This document shows positions 1-14,314 of a stretch of DNA of 64,000 nt, piece by piece (position 1 is the stretch's first letter; each line of letters begins with the position of its first letter). The stretch lies in contig NZ_BCTM01000001.1 of NCBI RefSeq assembly GCF_001571285.1, positions 186,001-250,000 of the forward strand, in the 5' to 3' direction. The position numbers and the translations under genes were made by a program. The notes below the pieces were generated by a model. That model searched no databases. It saw only the letters and a program-made list of their open reading frames with translations, and was not told the DNA's origin. The DNA comes from Kluyvera cryocrescens NBRC 102467 (lineage in GTDB: Bacteria; Pseudomonadota; Gammaproteobacteria; Enterobacterales; Enterobacteriaceae).

Positions 1-1
1 G

Positions 2-286
2 ATTGTGCTGGAGACCGAGCCGCGCAACCTGCCGGCGCTGGATATCACTTTTGCCGATAACCGCATCGAGAAACTGCTGTTTAACTATCGGGCGCGTAAT
101 TACCCGGGTACGCTCGACGAAAATGAGCAACAGCGTTGGCTGGAGCATCGTCGGCAGATCTTTACGCCAGAGTTTTTGCAGGCCTACGCTCAGGAACTGG
201 AGATGCTTTACGGGCAGTACGAAGGGGATAACGAGAAGCTGTCACTGCTGAAGGCGCTGTATCAGTACGCGCAGGAGATCGTCTAA
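2..286 (+). CDS. sbcB: Exodeoxyribonuclease I, C-terminal end (partial)
   Basis: This is the last 94 codons of SbcB, the 3'-to-5' single-strand exonuclease used in mismatch repair and recombination. The 5' part lies outside the window. The reading frame is open from base 2 and ends at a TAA at 284-286. The residues (for example LLFNYRARNYPGTL and the C-terminal KLSLLKALYQYAQEIV) match the helical C-terminal region of enterobacterial SbcB. The catalytic DnaQ-like domain is not in view. A strong hairpin terminator follows directly. The family assignment is confident; integrity of the whole gene cannot be judged. Confidence 0.9.
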   Translation: MVLETEPRNLPALDITFADNRIEKLLFNYRARNYPGTLDENEQQRWLEHRRQIFTPEFLQAYAQELEMLYGQYEGDNEKLSLLKALYQYAQEIV

Positions 287-292
287 AACCAC

Positions 293-321
293 AAAGCCTC
301 GCACATCGGTGCGAGGCTTTT
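293..321. terminator. Bidirectional terminator between sbcB and tsuB
   Basis: A perfect 12-bp stem (AAAGCCTCGCAC and its complement, loop ATCG) spans 293-320. It has A-rich sequence on the left and T-rich sequence on the right. It lies between the convergent genes sbcB (plus) and tsuB (minus), so it can serve both. Confidence 0.85.
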
Positions 322-326
322 CATCA

Positions 327-551
327 CTATTTTTGTACGGTGATGGTCCAGGCCGCATCGCCGGACTGCTGATAGTCCGTTACGGTGAAGCCCTCTTCCG
401 CTGCCCACTGGGGAATCGCTTCCGTCGCCTGGGTGCAGTCAAATTCAATCACCAGTTGATCACCGCTGGCCAGTTCCGCCATTGCTGATTTCGCTTCGAT
501 TAATGGAAACGGGCAAACCTGCGTCACCACATCCAGTTTTTTTACAACCAT
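327..551 (-). CDS. tsuB: TsuB (YeeD), TusA-family sulfur carrier for thiosulfate uptake
   Basis: A 74-residue TusA/SirA-family protein. The conserved CPxP-type motif (CPFPLIEAK, Cys13) supplies the cysteine that in the family forms the persulfide or accepts sulfur. In E. coli the YeeD/YeeE pair imports thiosulfate, with YeeD handling sulfur on the cytoplasmic side. The gene starts 10 bp after the end of tsuA on the same strand, so the two are almost certainly co-transcribed. Length and sequence match the E. coli protein (about 75 residues) closely. Confidence 0.93.
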   Translation of the reverse strand: MVVKKLDVVTQVCPFPLIEAKSAMAELASGDQLVIEFDCTQATEAIPQWAAEEGFTVTDYQQSGDAAWTITVQK

Positions 552-561
552 GTTTAGCTCC

Positions 562-1617
562 TTAAGCCGTGGCGGATTTCAGTTTGGCTTTCCGCTGCGG
601 GCGAACATACAACATCCACGAGGCGCTCCACACGCCGAGGATCATAAAGACGAGGCCAATCCAGCCCTGCCAGGTCATCATCGCCGTCATCACCAGGCCG
701 TTGCCGATAGAGCAACCGCCTGCGATGCTGGCGCCAAAGCCCATCAGGACACCGCCACCGGCACTACGCAGGGTGGTGCTAGCGTCAGCTGCGCGCACGC
801 GGAATTCACGGCTCGCCTTCGCGGCAATGAATGAACCAATGAAAATGCCCAGCACCAGGAAGACGCCCCAGTTGAGGTATTTACTGTCACCACCCACCAG
901 GAACTGCAGGATGTTGGCGGTTGGCGAAGTAATGCCGAGACCAAACATACGGCCGGTGGCTTCACTCAGCGGCCACGCCAGCAGTGCGATAAGCCCAATC
1001 AGCACGGCAGTCACAAACGGATGCCAGCGCTTCTCAAACAGCAGATGCGCAAGCCCACTTCGACGCGGTGGCAGCGTTGCCACTTTCAGCTTCGGCTTGC
1101 TCAGCTCTTTGCGTACCAGCCACAGCGTCGCCACGATCAACAGGGCAATAATCGGCCAGACGGAGATATTCAGCGTTTCGGCGATACCGTTATGCGCGGT
1201 CGTGTGCTCGCCGAGGAATTTATTCAGCCCAGCGGCGTGCGGTGAGCGCATTACGGCGCTCATCACCATGTAAGTCACCAGCGCAATCCAGCTACCGATT
1301 AGGCCTTCACCGGCGCGATACCAGGTGCCTGTGGCGCAGCCGCCGGCGTAGACGATACCGATGCCAAACACAAAGCCCCCCACCACGGTGCCCAGCCACG
1401 GAAATGCGCCCGCGTCATACTGCACTACGCCGAACTGAATCAGGGCGAAAACACCCACGCTTTGAATACAAATCGCAATCAGTAGCGCATAAAACATGCG
1501 GTTGTTTTTGGTAATGTACATATCGCGGAAGCCACCCGTCAGGCAGAAGCGACCGCGCTGCATAACAAATCCCAGCAAGGCTCCGCAGATGATCCCGCTT
1601 ATTATCATGTGCAACAT
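562..1617 (-). CDS. tsuA: TsuA (YeeE), thiosulfate transporter membrane protein
   Basis: A 351-residue polytopic inner-membrane protein of the YeeE/YedE family, which takes up thiosulfate for cysteine synthesis. Two copies of the family repeat are visible, each with a conserved GG-Cys motif (near FCLTGGFRDMY, GGCATGTWYRAGEG and later GGCSIGNGLV). These cysteines line the thiosulfate path in known structures. I chose the ATG at 1617 (MLHMIISG) because it aligns with the E. coli start; the open frame extends 21 codons upstream but that part is not conserved. tsuB follows in the same operon. Confidence 0.92.
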   Translation of the reverse strand: MLHMIISGIICGALLGFVMQRGRFCLTGGFRDMYITKNNRMFYALLIAICIQSVGVFALIQFGVVQYDAGAFPWLGTVVGGFVFGIGIVYAGGCATGTWYRAGEGLIGSWIALVTYMVMSAVMRSPHAAGLNKFLGEHTTAHNGIAETLNISVWPIIALLIVATLWLVRKELSKPKLKVATLPPRRSGLAHLLFEKRWHPFVTAVLIGLIALLAWPLSEATGRMFGLGITSPTANILQFLVGGDSKYLNWGVFLVLGIFIGSFIAAKASREFRVRAADASTTLRSAGGGVLMGFGASIAGGCSIGNGLVMTAMMTWQGWIGLVFMILGVWSASWMLYVRPQRKAKLKSATA

Positions 1618-1752
1618 AAAATCAATTAACCCAATATTATCAGTCTTAAAATTATTCCTGACCGCGACTGTCGGCTCCAATAACCAAAAGCTCTATATTA
1701 TTCCCGATGGTTATTACTGCTTGTTTTTTAATTGCTCACGATATTAACGGCG

Positions 1753-1786
1753 AAAAAAAACCGGAGGCCTTAGCCTCCGGTTTTCA
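1753..1786 (-). terminator. Terminator downstream of plaP
   Basis: The perfect stem CCGGAGGC/GCCTCCGG at 1761-1780 is flanked by eight A on the left (eight U in minus-strand RNA) and TTTT on the right. On the minus strand this is a strong intrinsic terminator just after plaP and upstream of tsuA. Confidence 0.85.
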
Positions 1787-1804
1787 ATCAATATCAAACG
1801 ATAT

Positions 1805-3163
1805 TTAGGCGATGTCTTCGTACTGTGGAACCGGGTTGCGGAAACGCTTGGTCACGCATGCCAGGTATACCAGGCCGATGGTTCCCCAAATCAGGCCGAG
1901 AACCATGGAGCTCTGCTCCAGGTTGACCCACAGTGCGCCAACCGTCAGCGCGCCACAGCTTGGCAGCACCAGATAGTTAATGTGGTCTTTCAGCGTCTTG
2001 TTGCGCTTCTCACGGATCCAGAACTGCGAGATCACGGAGAGGTTAACGAAGGTAAACGCAACCAGCGCACCAAAGTTAATCAGCGCAGTCGCGGTGACCA
2101 GGTCGAATTTAATCGCCAGCAGCGCAATCGCCCCCACCAGCAGTACGTTGAACGCTGGGGTACGCCACTTCGGATGAATGTAGCCGAAGAAGCTGGTTGG
2201 GAACACGCCATCACGCCCCATCACGTACATCAGACGAGATACGCCCGCATGTGCCGCCATACCGGATGCCAGTACGGTGACGCTGGAGAAGATCAGCACG
2301 CCCCACTGGAAGGTTTTGCCCGCTACGTACAGCATGATTTCAGGCTGAGACGCGTCCGGATCTTTAAAGCGGGTGATATCCGGGAAGTACAGCTGCAGGA
2401 AGTAAGATGCCCCAATGAACACCATACCGCCGATCAGCGCGGTCAGGAAAATCGCACGCGGGATCACGCGCTCTGCGTCTTTGGTCTCTTCAGACAAAGA
2501 AGAGATACCGTCGAAGCCGAGGAACGAGAAGCACAGAATCGTCGCACCGGTAATCATTGGCACGACGTGCGCGCCGTCAGACCAGAATGGACGGGTGCTT
2601 GCCAGCGTACCGGCGCCTTCACCGTGCATAATGCCATAAATGATCAGGCCAACGATGACCGCCACAATACCCATCTGCAGAACCACGATCAGGGTATTGA
2701 AGTTGGCGACCGCCTTGATGCTGCGCAGGTTAGACACGGTCATAAAGCCGACCAGTGCAACCACGAAGATCCATGACGGAACGGAAGGCATCAGCGCTTC
2801 AAAGTAAATTTTCGCCAGCAGAATGTTGATCATCGGCATGAACAGGTAGTCCAGCAGAGATGACCAGCCCACCATAAAGCCAACGACCGGGCTAATGGAT
2901 TTCTGAGCGTAGGTATACGCAGAGCCAGCAGACGGGAAACGGCGAACCAGTTTACCGTAGCTCAGCGCTGTAAAGAGAATCGCGATCAGCGCGAAGGCAT
3001 AAGCCGTTGCGACGTGACCGTCAGTGAGGCCTGATACGATACCGAACGTATCGAACAGCGTCATTGGCTGCATATAGGCTAAGCCCATCATGACAACCGG
3101 AATCAGCGTAAGCGTTTTACGCAATTCCACGCGAGAGGTGTTTGGAGTAACGTTATTTGACAC
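1805..3163 (-). CDS. plaP: PlaP (YeeF), putrescine importer of the APC superfamily
   Basis: A 452-residue amino acid/polyamine/organocation permease with about twelve hydrophobic segments spread over the whole length. Family landmarks include the early segment [19 protein letters not shown] and the region [20 protein letters not shown], where the conserved glutamates of the family lie. In E. coli PlaP is a low-affinity putrescine/H+ symporter used in putrescine-dependent surface motility. It is monocistronic here, with its own terminator at 1753-1786. The length equals that of the E. coli protein. Confidence 0.92.
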   Translation of the reverse strand: MSNNVTPNTSRVELRKTLTLIPVVMMGLAYMQPMTLFDTFGIVSGLTDGHVATAYAFALIAILFTALSYGKLVRRFPSAGSAYTYAQKSISPVVGFMVGWSSLLDYLFMPMINILLAKIYFEALMPSVPSWIFVVALVGFMTVSNLRSIKAVANFNTLIVVLQMGIVAVIVGLIIYGIMHGEGAGTLASTRPFWSDGAHVVPMITGATILCFSFLGFDGISSLSEETKDAERVIPRAIFLTALIGGMVFIGASYFLQLYFPDITRFKDPDASQPEIMLYVAGKTFQWGVLIFSSVTVLASGMAAHAGVSRLMYVMGRDGVFPTSFFGYIHPKWRTPAFNVLLVGAIALLAIKFDLVTATALINFGALVAFTFVNLSVISQFWIREKRNKTLKDHINYLVLPSCGALTVGALWVNLEQSSMVLGLIWGTIGLVYLACVTKRFRNPVPQYEDIA

Positions 3164-3511
3164 GGTCAGTCTCCATTACGGCGATGGCCGGCGCAAAAAA
3201 GAAAAATTGCCCCATTTTTTTTCTGTTTCCTCAGCGACAACAACTGTCGTTTTTTAAGTAAATATCTATCCGGTACGAAGCCCGGCCTCTTTTATTGGAT
3301 GGTTGTTTTGATGTAAAAAAAATAACCGACGCGGCAAGCACGTCGGTTAATCTCAATTTTTTACATTCGACATATTTTGCACCAAACGGAAGCAAAAACA
3401 CAAGCGAATGCGAACATAATCGGAGCCATTACTCATCTAAATGGCTGATAAACAGGCAATCGCCAAATCGTAAACTTCAGCAATAGCACTATTTGCTAAA
3501 GCAGATGGCGT
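3164..3511. other. Intergenic region plaP-yeeZ; no yeeY gene
   Basis: A 348-bp gap with no convincing gene. In E. coli K-12 the LysR-type regulator gene yeeY lies between plaP (yeeF) and yeeZ; nothing of that length or similarity is seen here. The region holds the plaP 5' leader on the minus strand and a terminator-like hairpin at 3315-3349. It is A/T-rich near plaP, as expected for promoter DNA, but I could not single out a convincing -35/-10 pair. Confidence 0.6.
3315..3349 (-). terminator. Terminator-like hairpin downstream of yeeZ
   Basis: A 9-bp stem TAACCGACG/CGTCGGTTA (3323-3331 with 3341-3349) encloses a 9-base loop. On the minus strand it is followed by a run of U (the A run at 3315-3322). 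It probably ends the leftward yeeZ transcript before the plaP promoter region. Confidence 0.7.
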
Positions 3512-4333
3512 TTACTCCATCGGCATACGCAGCGGATCGGGATATTGATACTCAAATCCCAGCTCATGACAGATGCGATTACCGTCGATGATTTTGCCCT
3601 GCCCTTTGCCGCTATCGCTAAACAGCGGTACCGCCAAACCAAGCTCCCGCGCCATTTGCGGGTAAAAAATACGCCGCGCCGGATGCTCTGGCGCGCAGAT
3701 GTTATAGATGTGTCCACCCTTCGGCGCCTGAAGCAACAGCGTAATAGCAGAAATCACATCTTCAAGATGGACCAGATTGACGCCGTGCTGACCATCCGGC
3801 GCCGACTTGCCGGCAAAGAAACGCCCTGGATGACGCCCAGGCCCCACAAGCCCAGCCAGACGCAGAATATCCACCGACGTGCCCGGAAGCTGATGCAACC
3901 AATCTTCCAACTCTTTAAGCACCATTCCGCTAGCCGTCACCGGCACCCGCGGCGTGCTCTCTTTCACCGTCCCTTCTTCTTTACCGTAGACAGACGTGGA
4001 GCTGGTAAAGATGATGCGCGGAATATGGTGTGCCAGCGCGGAATCAACAATTTCCTGTACGGCCTGATGATAAAAATCCTCACCCTCGCCGCTGCGGCGC
4101 GCCGGAAGCGTTATCACCAGCGCATCAACATTCATTAAGGCATCAAGATCGTCCGCCTCGCACACCAGCTGCGGATCCAAACGAAGCGGATAGCTTTCAA
4201 TACCGCACATTCGCGCGGCTTCTACGCCATCTTCCGTCGTTTTACTGCCGGTAACATGCCAGCCACGCGCCATCAATGACAGCGCCAGCGGCATACCCAG
4301 CCACCCTAAACCGACAATTGCCACTTTCTTCAT
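3512..4333 (-). CDS. yeeZ: YeeZ, NAD(P)-binding epimerase/dehydratase-like protein
   Basis: A 273-residue Rossmann-fold protein. The N-terminal nucleotide-binding motif is VAIVGLGWLGMP (GxGxxG). Further in, the extended-SDR-like region IIFTSSTSVYG is followed by ILRLAGLVGPGRHPG. The family is often annotated as an SDR-type epimerase, but its substrate is unknown to me. The start at 4333 (MKKVAIVG) aligns with E. coli YeeZ; an upstream in-frame ATG at 4360 adds only nine non-conserved residues. It diverges from hisL, as in E. coli. Confidence 0.88.
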   Translation of the reverse strand: MKKVAIVGLGWLGMPLALSLMARGWHVTGSKTTEDGVEAARMCGIESYPLRLDPQLVCEADDLDALMNVDALVITLPARRSGEGEDFYHQAVQEIVDSALAHHIPRIIFTSSTSVYGKEEGTVKESTPRVPVTASGMVLKELEDWLHQLPGTSVDILRLAGLVGPGRHPGRFFAGKSAPDGQHGVNLVHLEDVISAITLLLQAPKGGHIYNICAPEHPARRIFYPQMARELGLAVPLFSDSGKGQGKIIDGNRICHELGFEYQYPDPLRMPME

Positions 4334-4444
4334 TGCGCTATCTCCTGATTCTTGCCGCACTCCTCTTACTAAGGCTACGCCACCGCGCCAAAACTGACAA
4401 TTTATAGTCGCAACATGAATAGATTTAATGAATGAAAAAAGCGC

Positions 4445-4474
4445 TTGCCTTCAACGACAAAAGTGGTTTAGGTT
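4445..4474 (+). promoter_or_regulatory. his operon primary promoter
   Basis: A TTGCCT -35 (4445-4450) and TAGGTT -10 (4469-4474) are separated by 18 bp. The surrounding sequence AAAGTGGTTTAGGTTAAAAG is the same arrangement as the well-studied E. coli/Salmonella his promoter. It lies about 40 bp upstream of the hisL start codon. Confidence 0.8.
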
Positions 4475-4512
4475 AAAAGACATCAAGTGAATAGTCATTC
4501 AACGAGAATTTT

Positions 4513-4563
4513 ATGAGCCGCGTTCAATTTAAACACCACCATCATCACCATCACCCTGACTAG
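4513..4563 (+). CDS. hisL: his operon leader peptide
   Basis: A 16-codon ORF that encodes MSRVQFK, seven consecutive histidines, then PD. The His codons at 4534-4554 are the sensor of transcription attenuation: ribosome stalling when charged tRNA-His is scarce prevents formation of the terminator at 4625-4660. The E. coli peptide is the same except for Thr instead of Ser at position 2, from memory of that sequence. Confidence 0.95.
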   Translation: MSRVQFKHHHHHHHPD

Positions 4564-4660
4564 TCTTTCAGGCGATGTGTGCTGGGAGACATTCAGATCT
4601 TCCAGTGGTGCAAGAACGCAAGAGAGCCCCCGGAAGATCATCTTCCGGGGGCTTTTTTTT
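4564..4660 (+). promoter_or_regulatory. his attenuator with terminator hairpin
   Basis: The leader RNA after hisL can fold into the alternative structures of the his attenuator. The terminator is a 14-bp perfect stem, AGCCCCCGGAAGAT and its complement (4625-4653, one-base loop region), followed by a run of eight T (4653-4660). hisG begins 35 bp downstream. This is directly visible sequence; the mechanism is established in E. coli and Salmonella. Confidence 0.9.
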
Positions 4661-4694
4661 GAACCAAATTCAGCAGGGTAATAAGGAAAACAGA

Positions 4695-5594
4695 ATGTTA
4701 GATAACAGCCGTTTACGCATAGCTATTCAGAAATCAGGTCGCCTTAGCGATGATTCACGCGAATTACTCGCCCGTTGTGGTATTAAAATCAATCTCCACA
4801 CCCAGCGTCTGATTGCGATGGCGGAGAACATGCCTATCGATATCCTGCGCGTTCGCGATGACGATATCCCAGGCCTGATTATGGACGGCGTGGTTGATCT
4901 CGGCATCATTGGTGAAAACGTTCTCGAAGAAGAGCTGCTGAGCCGCCGCGCTCAGGGCGAAGATCCGCGCTACTTCACGCTGCGTCGTCTGGACTTTGGC
5001 GGCTGCCGCCTGTCATTAGCCACCCCGGCCGATGAAGCGTGGGATGGCCCCGCCGCGCTCGACGGCAAACGTATCGCCACCTCTTATCCGCACCTGCTCA
5101 AACGTTATCTCGACCAAAAAGGCATCTCCTTTAAATCCTGCCTGCTGAATGGTTCGGTTGAAGTTGCCCCACGTGCCGGTCTGGCGGACGCCATCTGCGA
5201 TCTGGTCTCTACCGGCGCAACCCTCGAAGCAAACGGCCTGCGTGAAGTCGAAGTCATGTTCCGTTCTAAAGCTTGCCTGATTCAGCGTGACGGCGAAATG
5301 AGCGATGCGAAACAGCAGCTGGTCGATCGCCTGCTGACCCGTATTCAGGGTGTGATTCAGGCTCGCGAGTCAAAATACATCATGATGCACGCGCCGACCG
5401 AACGTCTGGATGAAGTGATTGCCCTGCTGCCAGGCGCTGAACGCCCAACCATCCTGCCGCTGGCTGGCGATCAGCAGCGCGTAGCCATGCACATGGTGAG
5501 CAGCGAAACCCTGTTCTGGGAAACCATGGAAAAACTCAAAGCCCTGGGTGCCAGCTCTATTCTGGTGCTGCCAATTGAGAAGATGATGGAGTAA
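4695..5594 (+). CDS. hisG: ATP phosphoribosyltransferase
   Basis: HisG condenses ATP and PRPP, the first and feedback-regulated step of histidine synthesis. The protein is 299 residues, the usual length of the long (HisZ-independent) form. The C-terminal ACT-like histidine-binding region is present ([18 protein letters not shown]). The substrate-binding segment [14 protein letters not shown], typical of the PRPP loop, is visible near residue 170. I chose the ATG at 4695 ([10 protein letters not shown]); the open frame runs 40 codons upstream but would overlap the attenuator. First structural gene of the operon, 5 bp before hisD. Confidence 0.97.
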   Translation: MLDNSRLRIAIQKSGRLSDDSRELLARCGIKINLHTQRLIAMAENMPIDILRVRDDDIPGLIMDGVVDLGIIGENVLEEELLSRRAQGEDPRYFTLRRLDFGGCRLSLATPADEAWDGPAALDGKRIATSYPHLLKRYLDQKGISFKSCLLNGSVEVAPRAGLADAICDLVSTGATLEANGLREVEVMFRSKACLIQRDGEMSDAKQQLVDRLLTRIQGVIQARESKYIMMHAPTERLDEVIALLPGAERPTILPLAGDQQRVAMHMVSSETLFWETMEKLKALGASSILVLPIEKMME

Positions 5595-5599
5595 GTGCC

Positions 5600-11104
<5,505 letters not shown>

Positions 11105-11111
<7 letters not shown>

Positions 11112-11704
11112 CTGAACAACTGGACTGGGAAAAAACCGACGGACTGATGCCCGCCATTATCCAACATGCGGTTTCCGGCGAAGTGTTAATGCTGGGTTAT
11201 ATGAATCAGGACGCGCTGGCTAAAACCCAGGAGTCCGGCAAAGTCACCTTTTACTCACGCACTAAACAGCGTCTGTGGACCAAAGGTGAAACCTCTGGCA
11301 ACTTCTTAAACGTGGTTAGCATCGCGCCGGACTGCGACAACGATACTCTGCTGGTGCTGGTTAACCCCATTGGCCCAACCTGCCACAAAGGCACCTCCAG
11401 CTGCTTTGGCGATACCAGCCACCAATGGCTGTTCCTCTATCAGCTAGAGCAACTGCTCGCCGAGCGCAAAACCGCCGACCCGGCAAGTTCCTATACCGCC
11501 AAACTGTACGCCAGCGGCACCAAGCGCATTGCGCAGAAAGTGGGTGAAGAAGGCGTGGAAACCGCGCTGGCGGCAACGGTACACGATAAGTTTGAACTGA
11601 AAAACGAAGCCTCGGATCTGATGTATCACCTGCTGGTGCTGCTCCAGGACCAGGAGCTGGATTTAACGACGGTCATCGAAAACCTGCGCGAACGTCACCA
11701 GTAA
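11105..11704 (+). CDS. hisI: Bifunctional phosphoribosyl-AMP cyclohydrolase / phosphoribosyl-ATP pyrophosphatase
   Basis: A 199-residue fusion enzyme (HisIE), last gene of the operon, catalysing steps 2 and 3. The N-terminal cyclohydrolase half (about 1-115) has the zinc/metal motif region [11 protein letters not shown] and the cysteine segment [13 protein letters not shown]. The C-terminal pyrophosphatase half has the helical motif [13 protein letters not shown] and [12 protein letters not shown] terminator follows 10 bp after the stop codon. Confidence 0.97.
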
Positions 11705-11713
11705 TCCCCCAGT

Positions 11714-11739
11714 AAACCCGGCCAGCAAGCCGGGTTTTT
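11714..11739 (+). terminator. his operon terminator
   Basis: The 9-bp stem AAACCCGGC/GCCGGGTTT (11714-11722 with 11729-11737) has a 6-base loop and ends in a T run. It lies directly after hisI on the plus strand. Confidence 0.85.
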
Positions 11740-11858
11740 CGCTTTATGCCCTTCCCCGATTAGCTTAATGACCGATTACGATTATATTTTTTTGCGCACA
11801 GACGGTATCATCGCGCCTAAAAGCGATAATCGCATCAGAATTGGGTTTGAGGAATGCT

Positions 11859-12863
11859 ATGAAATATTTGGTCACCGGCGCCGCGGGCTTTATTGGTTTT
11901 CACGTCAGCCAGCGCCTGCTCGCTGCCGGGCATCAGGTTGTCGGGATTGACAACCTGAATGATTACTATGACATCAGCCTGAAACAGGCGCGCCTCGACC
12001 AGCTGTCATCAGCGGATTTCCATTTTGTGAAAATGGATTTGGCGGACACGTCGGCCATGGCGGCTTTATTTGCTGAGCACAAGTTTGATCGCGTCATCCA
12101 CCTCGCCGCTCAGGCCGGTGTGCGCTATTCACTGGAAAACCCTCACGCTTACGCCCAGGCCAACCTCGTCGGTCATCTCAACGTACTGGAAGGCTGCCGC
12201 CATAATAAAGTCCAACACCTGCTGTACGCATCCTCCAGCTCGGTCTACGGCCTAAACCGTAAAATGCCGTTCTCCACCGACGACAGCGTGGATCATCCGG
12301 TTTCACTGTACGCGGCCACCAAGAAAGCCAATGAGCTGATGTCGCATACCTACTCGCATCTGTATGGCCTGCCGACCACCGGCCTGCGTTTCTTCACCGT
12401 GTATGGCCCTTGGGGCCGCCCGGATATGGCACTGTTCAAATTTACCAAGGCGATACTCGACGGCAAAAGCATCGACGTCTACAACTACGGCAAGATGAAG
12501 CGCGACTTCACCTACATTGATGATATCGTCGAAGCCATTATCCGCCTGCAGGATGTTATCCCTGATCCAAACAGCGACTGGACGGTTGAAACCGGCTCTC
12601 CGGCAACCAGCTCCGCCCCGTATCGCGTTTACAACATTGGCAACAGTTCTCCGGTTGAGCTGATGGACTACATTACCGCGCTGGAAGAAGCGATTGGCGT
12701 GAAAGCTGAGAAAAACATGATGCCAATGCAGCCAGGCGACGTACTGGAAACCAGCGCTGAAACCCAGCCACTGTATGACTTAGTTGGTTTCAGACCGCAA
12801 ACCTCGGTGAAGGATGGTGTGAAAAACTTCGTCGACTGGTATCGGGCGTTTTATACTAAATGA
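11859..12863 (+). CDS. uge: UDP-glucuronate 4-epimerase (Uge/LspL-type nucleotide-sugar epimerase)
   Basis: A 334-residue extended SDR enzyme. It has the N-terminal NAD motif TGAAGFIG, the catalytic SSSSVYG serine region and the YAATK (YxxxK) pair. Together with [20 protein letters not shown] these are hallmarks of the UDP-GlcA to UDP-GalA epimerases of Klebsiella and relatives. The start at 11859 is preceded by a GAGGA ribosome-binding site. It is on the plus strand, separated from his by a terminator and convergent with wzz, so it has its own promoter. Its neighbour ugd makes the UDP-GlcA substrate; the product usually serves LPS core or capsule. Confidence 0.88.
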   Translation: MKYLVTGAAGFIGFHVSQRLLAAGHQVVGIDNLNDYYDISLKQARLDQLSSADFHFVKMDLADTSAMAALFAEHKFDRVIHLAAQAGVRYSLENPHAYAQANLVGHLNVLEGCRHNKVQHLLYASSSSVYGLNRKMPFSTDDSVDHPVSLYAATKKANELMSHTYSHLYGLPTTGLRFFTVYGPWGRPDMALFKFTKAILDGKSIDVYNYGKMKRDFTYIDDIVEAIIRLQDVIPDPNSDWTVETGSPATSSAPYRVYNIGNSSPVELMDYITALEEAIGVKAEKNMMPMQPGDVLETSAETQPLYDLVGFRPQTSVKDGVKNFVDWYRAFYTK

Positions 12864-12879
12864 CGTCACAAATCTAAAT

Positions 12880-12907
12880 CCGACCAGTTAGCAACTGGTC
12901 GGCATTT
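12880..12907. terminator. Terminator between uge and wzz
   Basis: The perfect 10-bp stem CCGACCAGTT/AACTGGTCGG (12880-12889 with 12893-12902) has the 3-base loop AGC and is followed by CATTTTT. It lies between the convergent uge and wzz genes and clearly terminates uge. Confidence 0.85.
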
Positions 12908-12944
12908 TTCAATATTGATCTTTATGAAACATAAAAATCAGATT

Positions 12945-14026
12945 TTACGAACCAGACGTGAATTTAGTAAAAGTAAATCGAACAAATACAATTGCAGCAC
13001 CCAGGATCCCGCCAAGGAGCACGGCAAACATAATAAATAAAATGCGCCCCTGGGCATCTCGTTGTGAAGGAAGAGTAGGTTTTAGCACATAACGGAAAGT
13101 CTGAAATTTAGCATTACCAGTCTCTAATCCAGTAACAGTAATCAGTTTTTGTAGCGTTTGATAGTACCCATCTGATAGCACTATGGGGCGTGTTGCTTCG
13201 TTTTTGACCATTGCTGACAGCGCATCGCTGCCGAGCAAAAACATTGTATCCTGTGAAACAGTACCGGTCAGGATATGCTCAGGTCGTTTTATATCTGACT
13301 CTATAGCAATAGTTAGCGCTTGCTTGATTTGGGCAATATGTTGAGTTTTCTGCTTAGCTCAATCAGCTCCTGCGAAGCAAGTATATGCTGTAATTCAGTT
13401 TTCTTCGCCACAATACTTTTATGCAAGTCAATAATCAAACCTTGAGAAATTTCCCCATCAATTTGATCTATGTAATTTGTTAATTTTTTTTGGGCCTGGT
13501 ACGCAGTTTCAGCCGTATAGGTTAATTTTAACGGTAGTGCCATCCTAGCTAATTCAGCCGTCTGTGCGGTATAAGCAACTTTTAAAGGCATTGTTTTACC
13601 TTTGACAAAGCTATCAATCGTCATATTCTCAGGAGTAGTTTGACCGCTCCTCCCATCCGATAGTGCAGCAAATGACGAATTAAAACGCTCTATCAACGAC
13701 TGCTGAATATCTGAAATATCAGGTACATTATTATTTAAATTTTCACTGACAGTAATAGGCTCATTCGGTATACCCTTGCCGTAAAGGGCTTTAAGGACAC
13801 CATAGTATGGTGCAATTTGTCCAGCTTCGGGTTGAGTAACAATGGCTATTGAGGTCCATTTTGGTTTTTCAAAGAAAACATGAACTAATGCCAGAACAAG
13901 AGTAATAAAAATACACAAAGCGATAGTTATTTTTCCGCGCCACAATTGCAACATCAATTCAATAAGATCAATCTGATCCAAAGCCTTACGGCGATGAGAA
14001 CAAATATTATTTTTTTCTTGTGTCAT
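12945..14026 (-). pseudogene. wzz: O-antigen chain-length determinant Wzz, frameshifted
   Basis: Two consecutive frames make one Wzz protein. Codons from 14026 leftward give the N-terminus (TM1 ITIALCIFITLVLALVHVFF, then the periplasmic domain) and stop at 13313. Another frame continues from about 13345 with HIAQIKQALTIAIES, SQDTMFLLGSDALSAM and the C-terminal TM2 with its proline-containing segment (KPTLPSQRDAQGR), ending at 12945. One missing base at about 13338-13348 explains the break: 1082 bp plus one gives 361 codons. The first fragment would lack TM2. An 18-residue tandem repeat (PLKVAYTAQTAELARMA then PLKLTYTAETAYQAQ) is also present. Wzz sets O-antigen modal length with Wzy. A sequencing error remains possible. 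Confidence 0.85.
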
Positions 14027-14314
14027 ACAAACCTTAACAATCTATAAAAACAAATTATAAAGTACATGTAGTTTACCTATAAAAATAGAAAATCCCATAA
14101 GGTACACGAGAAATTGTAGGCAACACATCAGAGAGGTTAACGTGCAAGTGTCCCTTGCCACACACCATGCCCCAACATCACAGCAACAAAAAATCAACAT
14201 CGTGTGCGCTGTGTATCAAACAACAAATCCAAGTTTTAGTTAAGTTCTCTATGGCGATTAAATATTCTCATTCAGCAACTAATCCAGATGGCCCTAATGA
14301 TCAGGCCATCATAT
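14027..14314. other. Intergenic region wzz-ugd
   Basis: 288 bp with no supported gene. It holds the wzz leader on the minus strand and the 3' flank of ugd. An inverted repeat GATGGCC/GGCCATC at about 14287-14310 could fold after ugd, but no U run follows it on the minus strand, so I do not call it a terminator. Confidence 0.5.

Noticed and set aside
1982-2776. A 264-codon plus-strand ORF opposite plaP
   Set aside because: Antisense to the conserved plaP; composition (many His, Arg, Gln) is typical of a shadow frame.
4534-4554. Seven consecutive histidine codons, resembling an engineered affinity tag
   Set aside because: This is the natural hisL leader peptide of the his attenuator, in its normal place.
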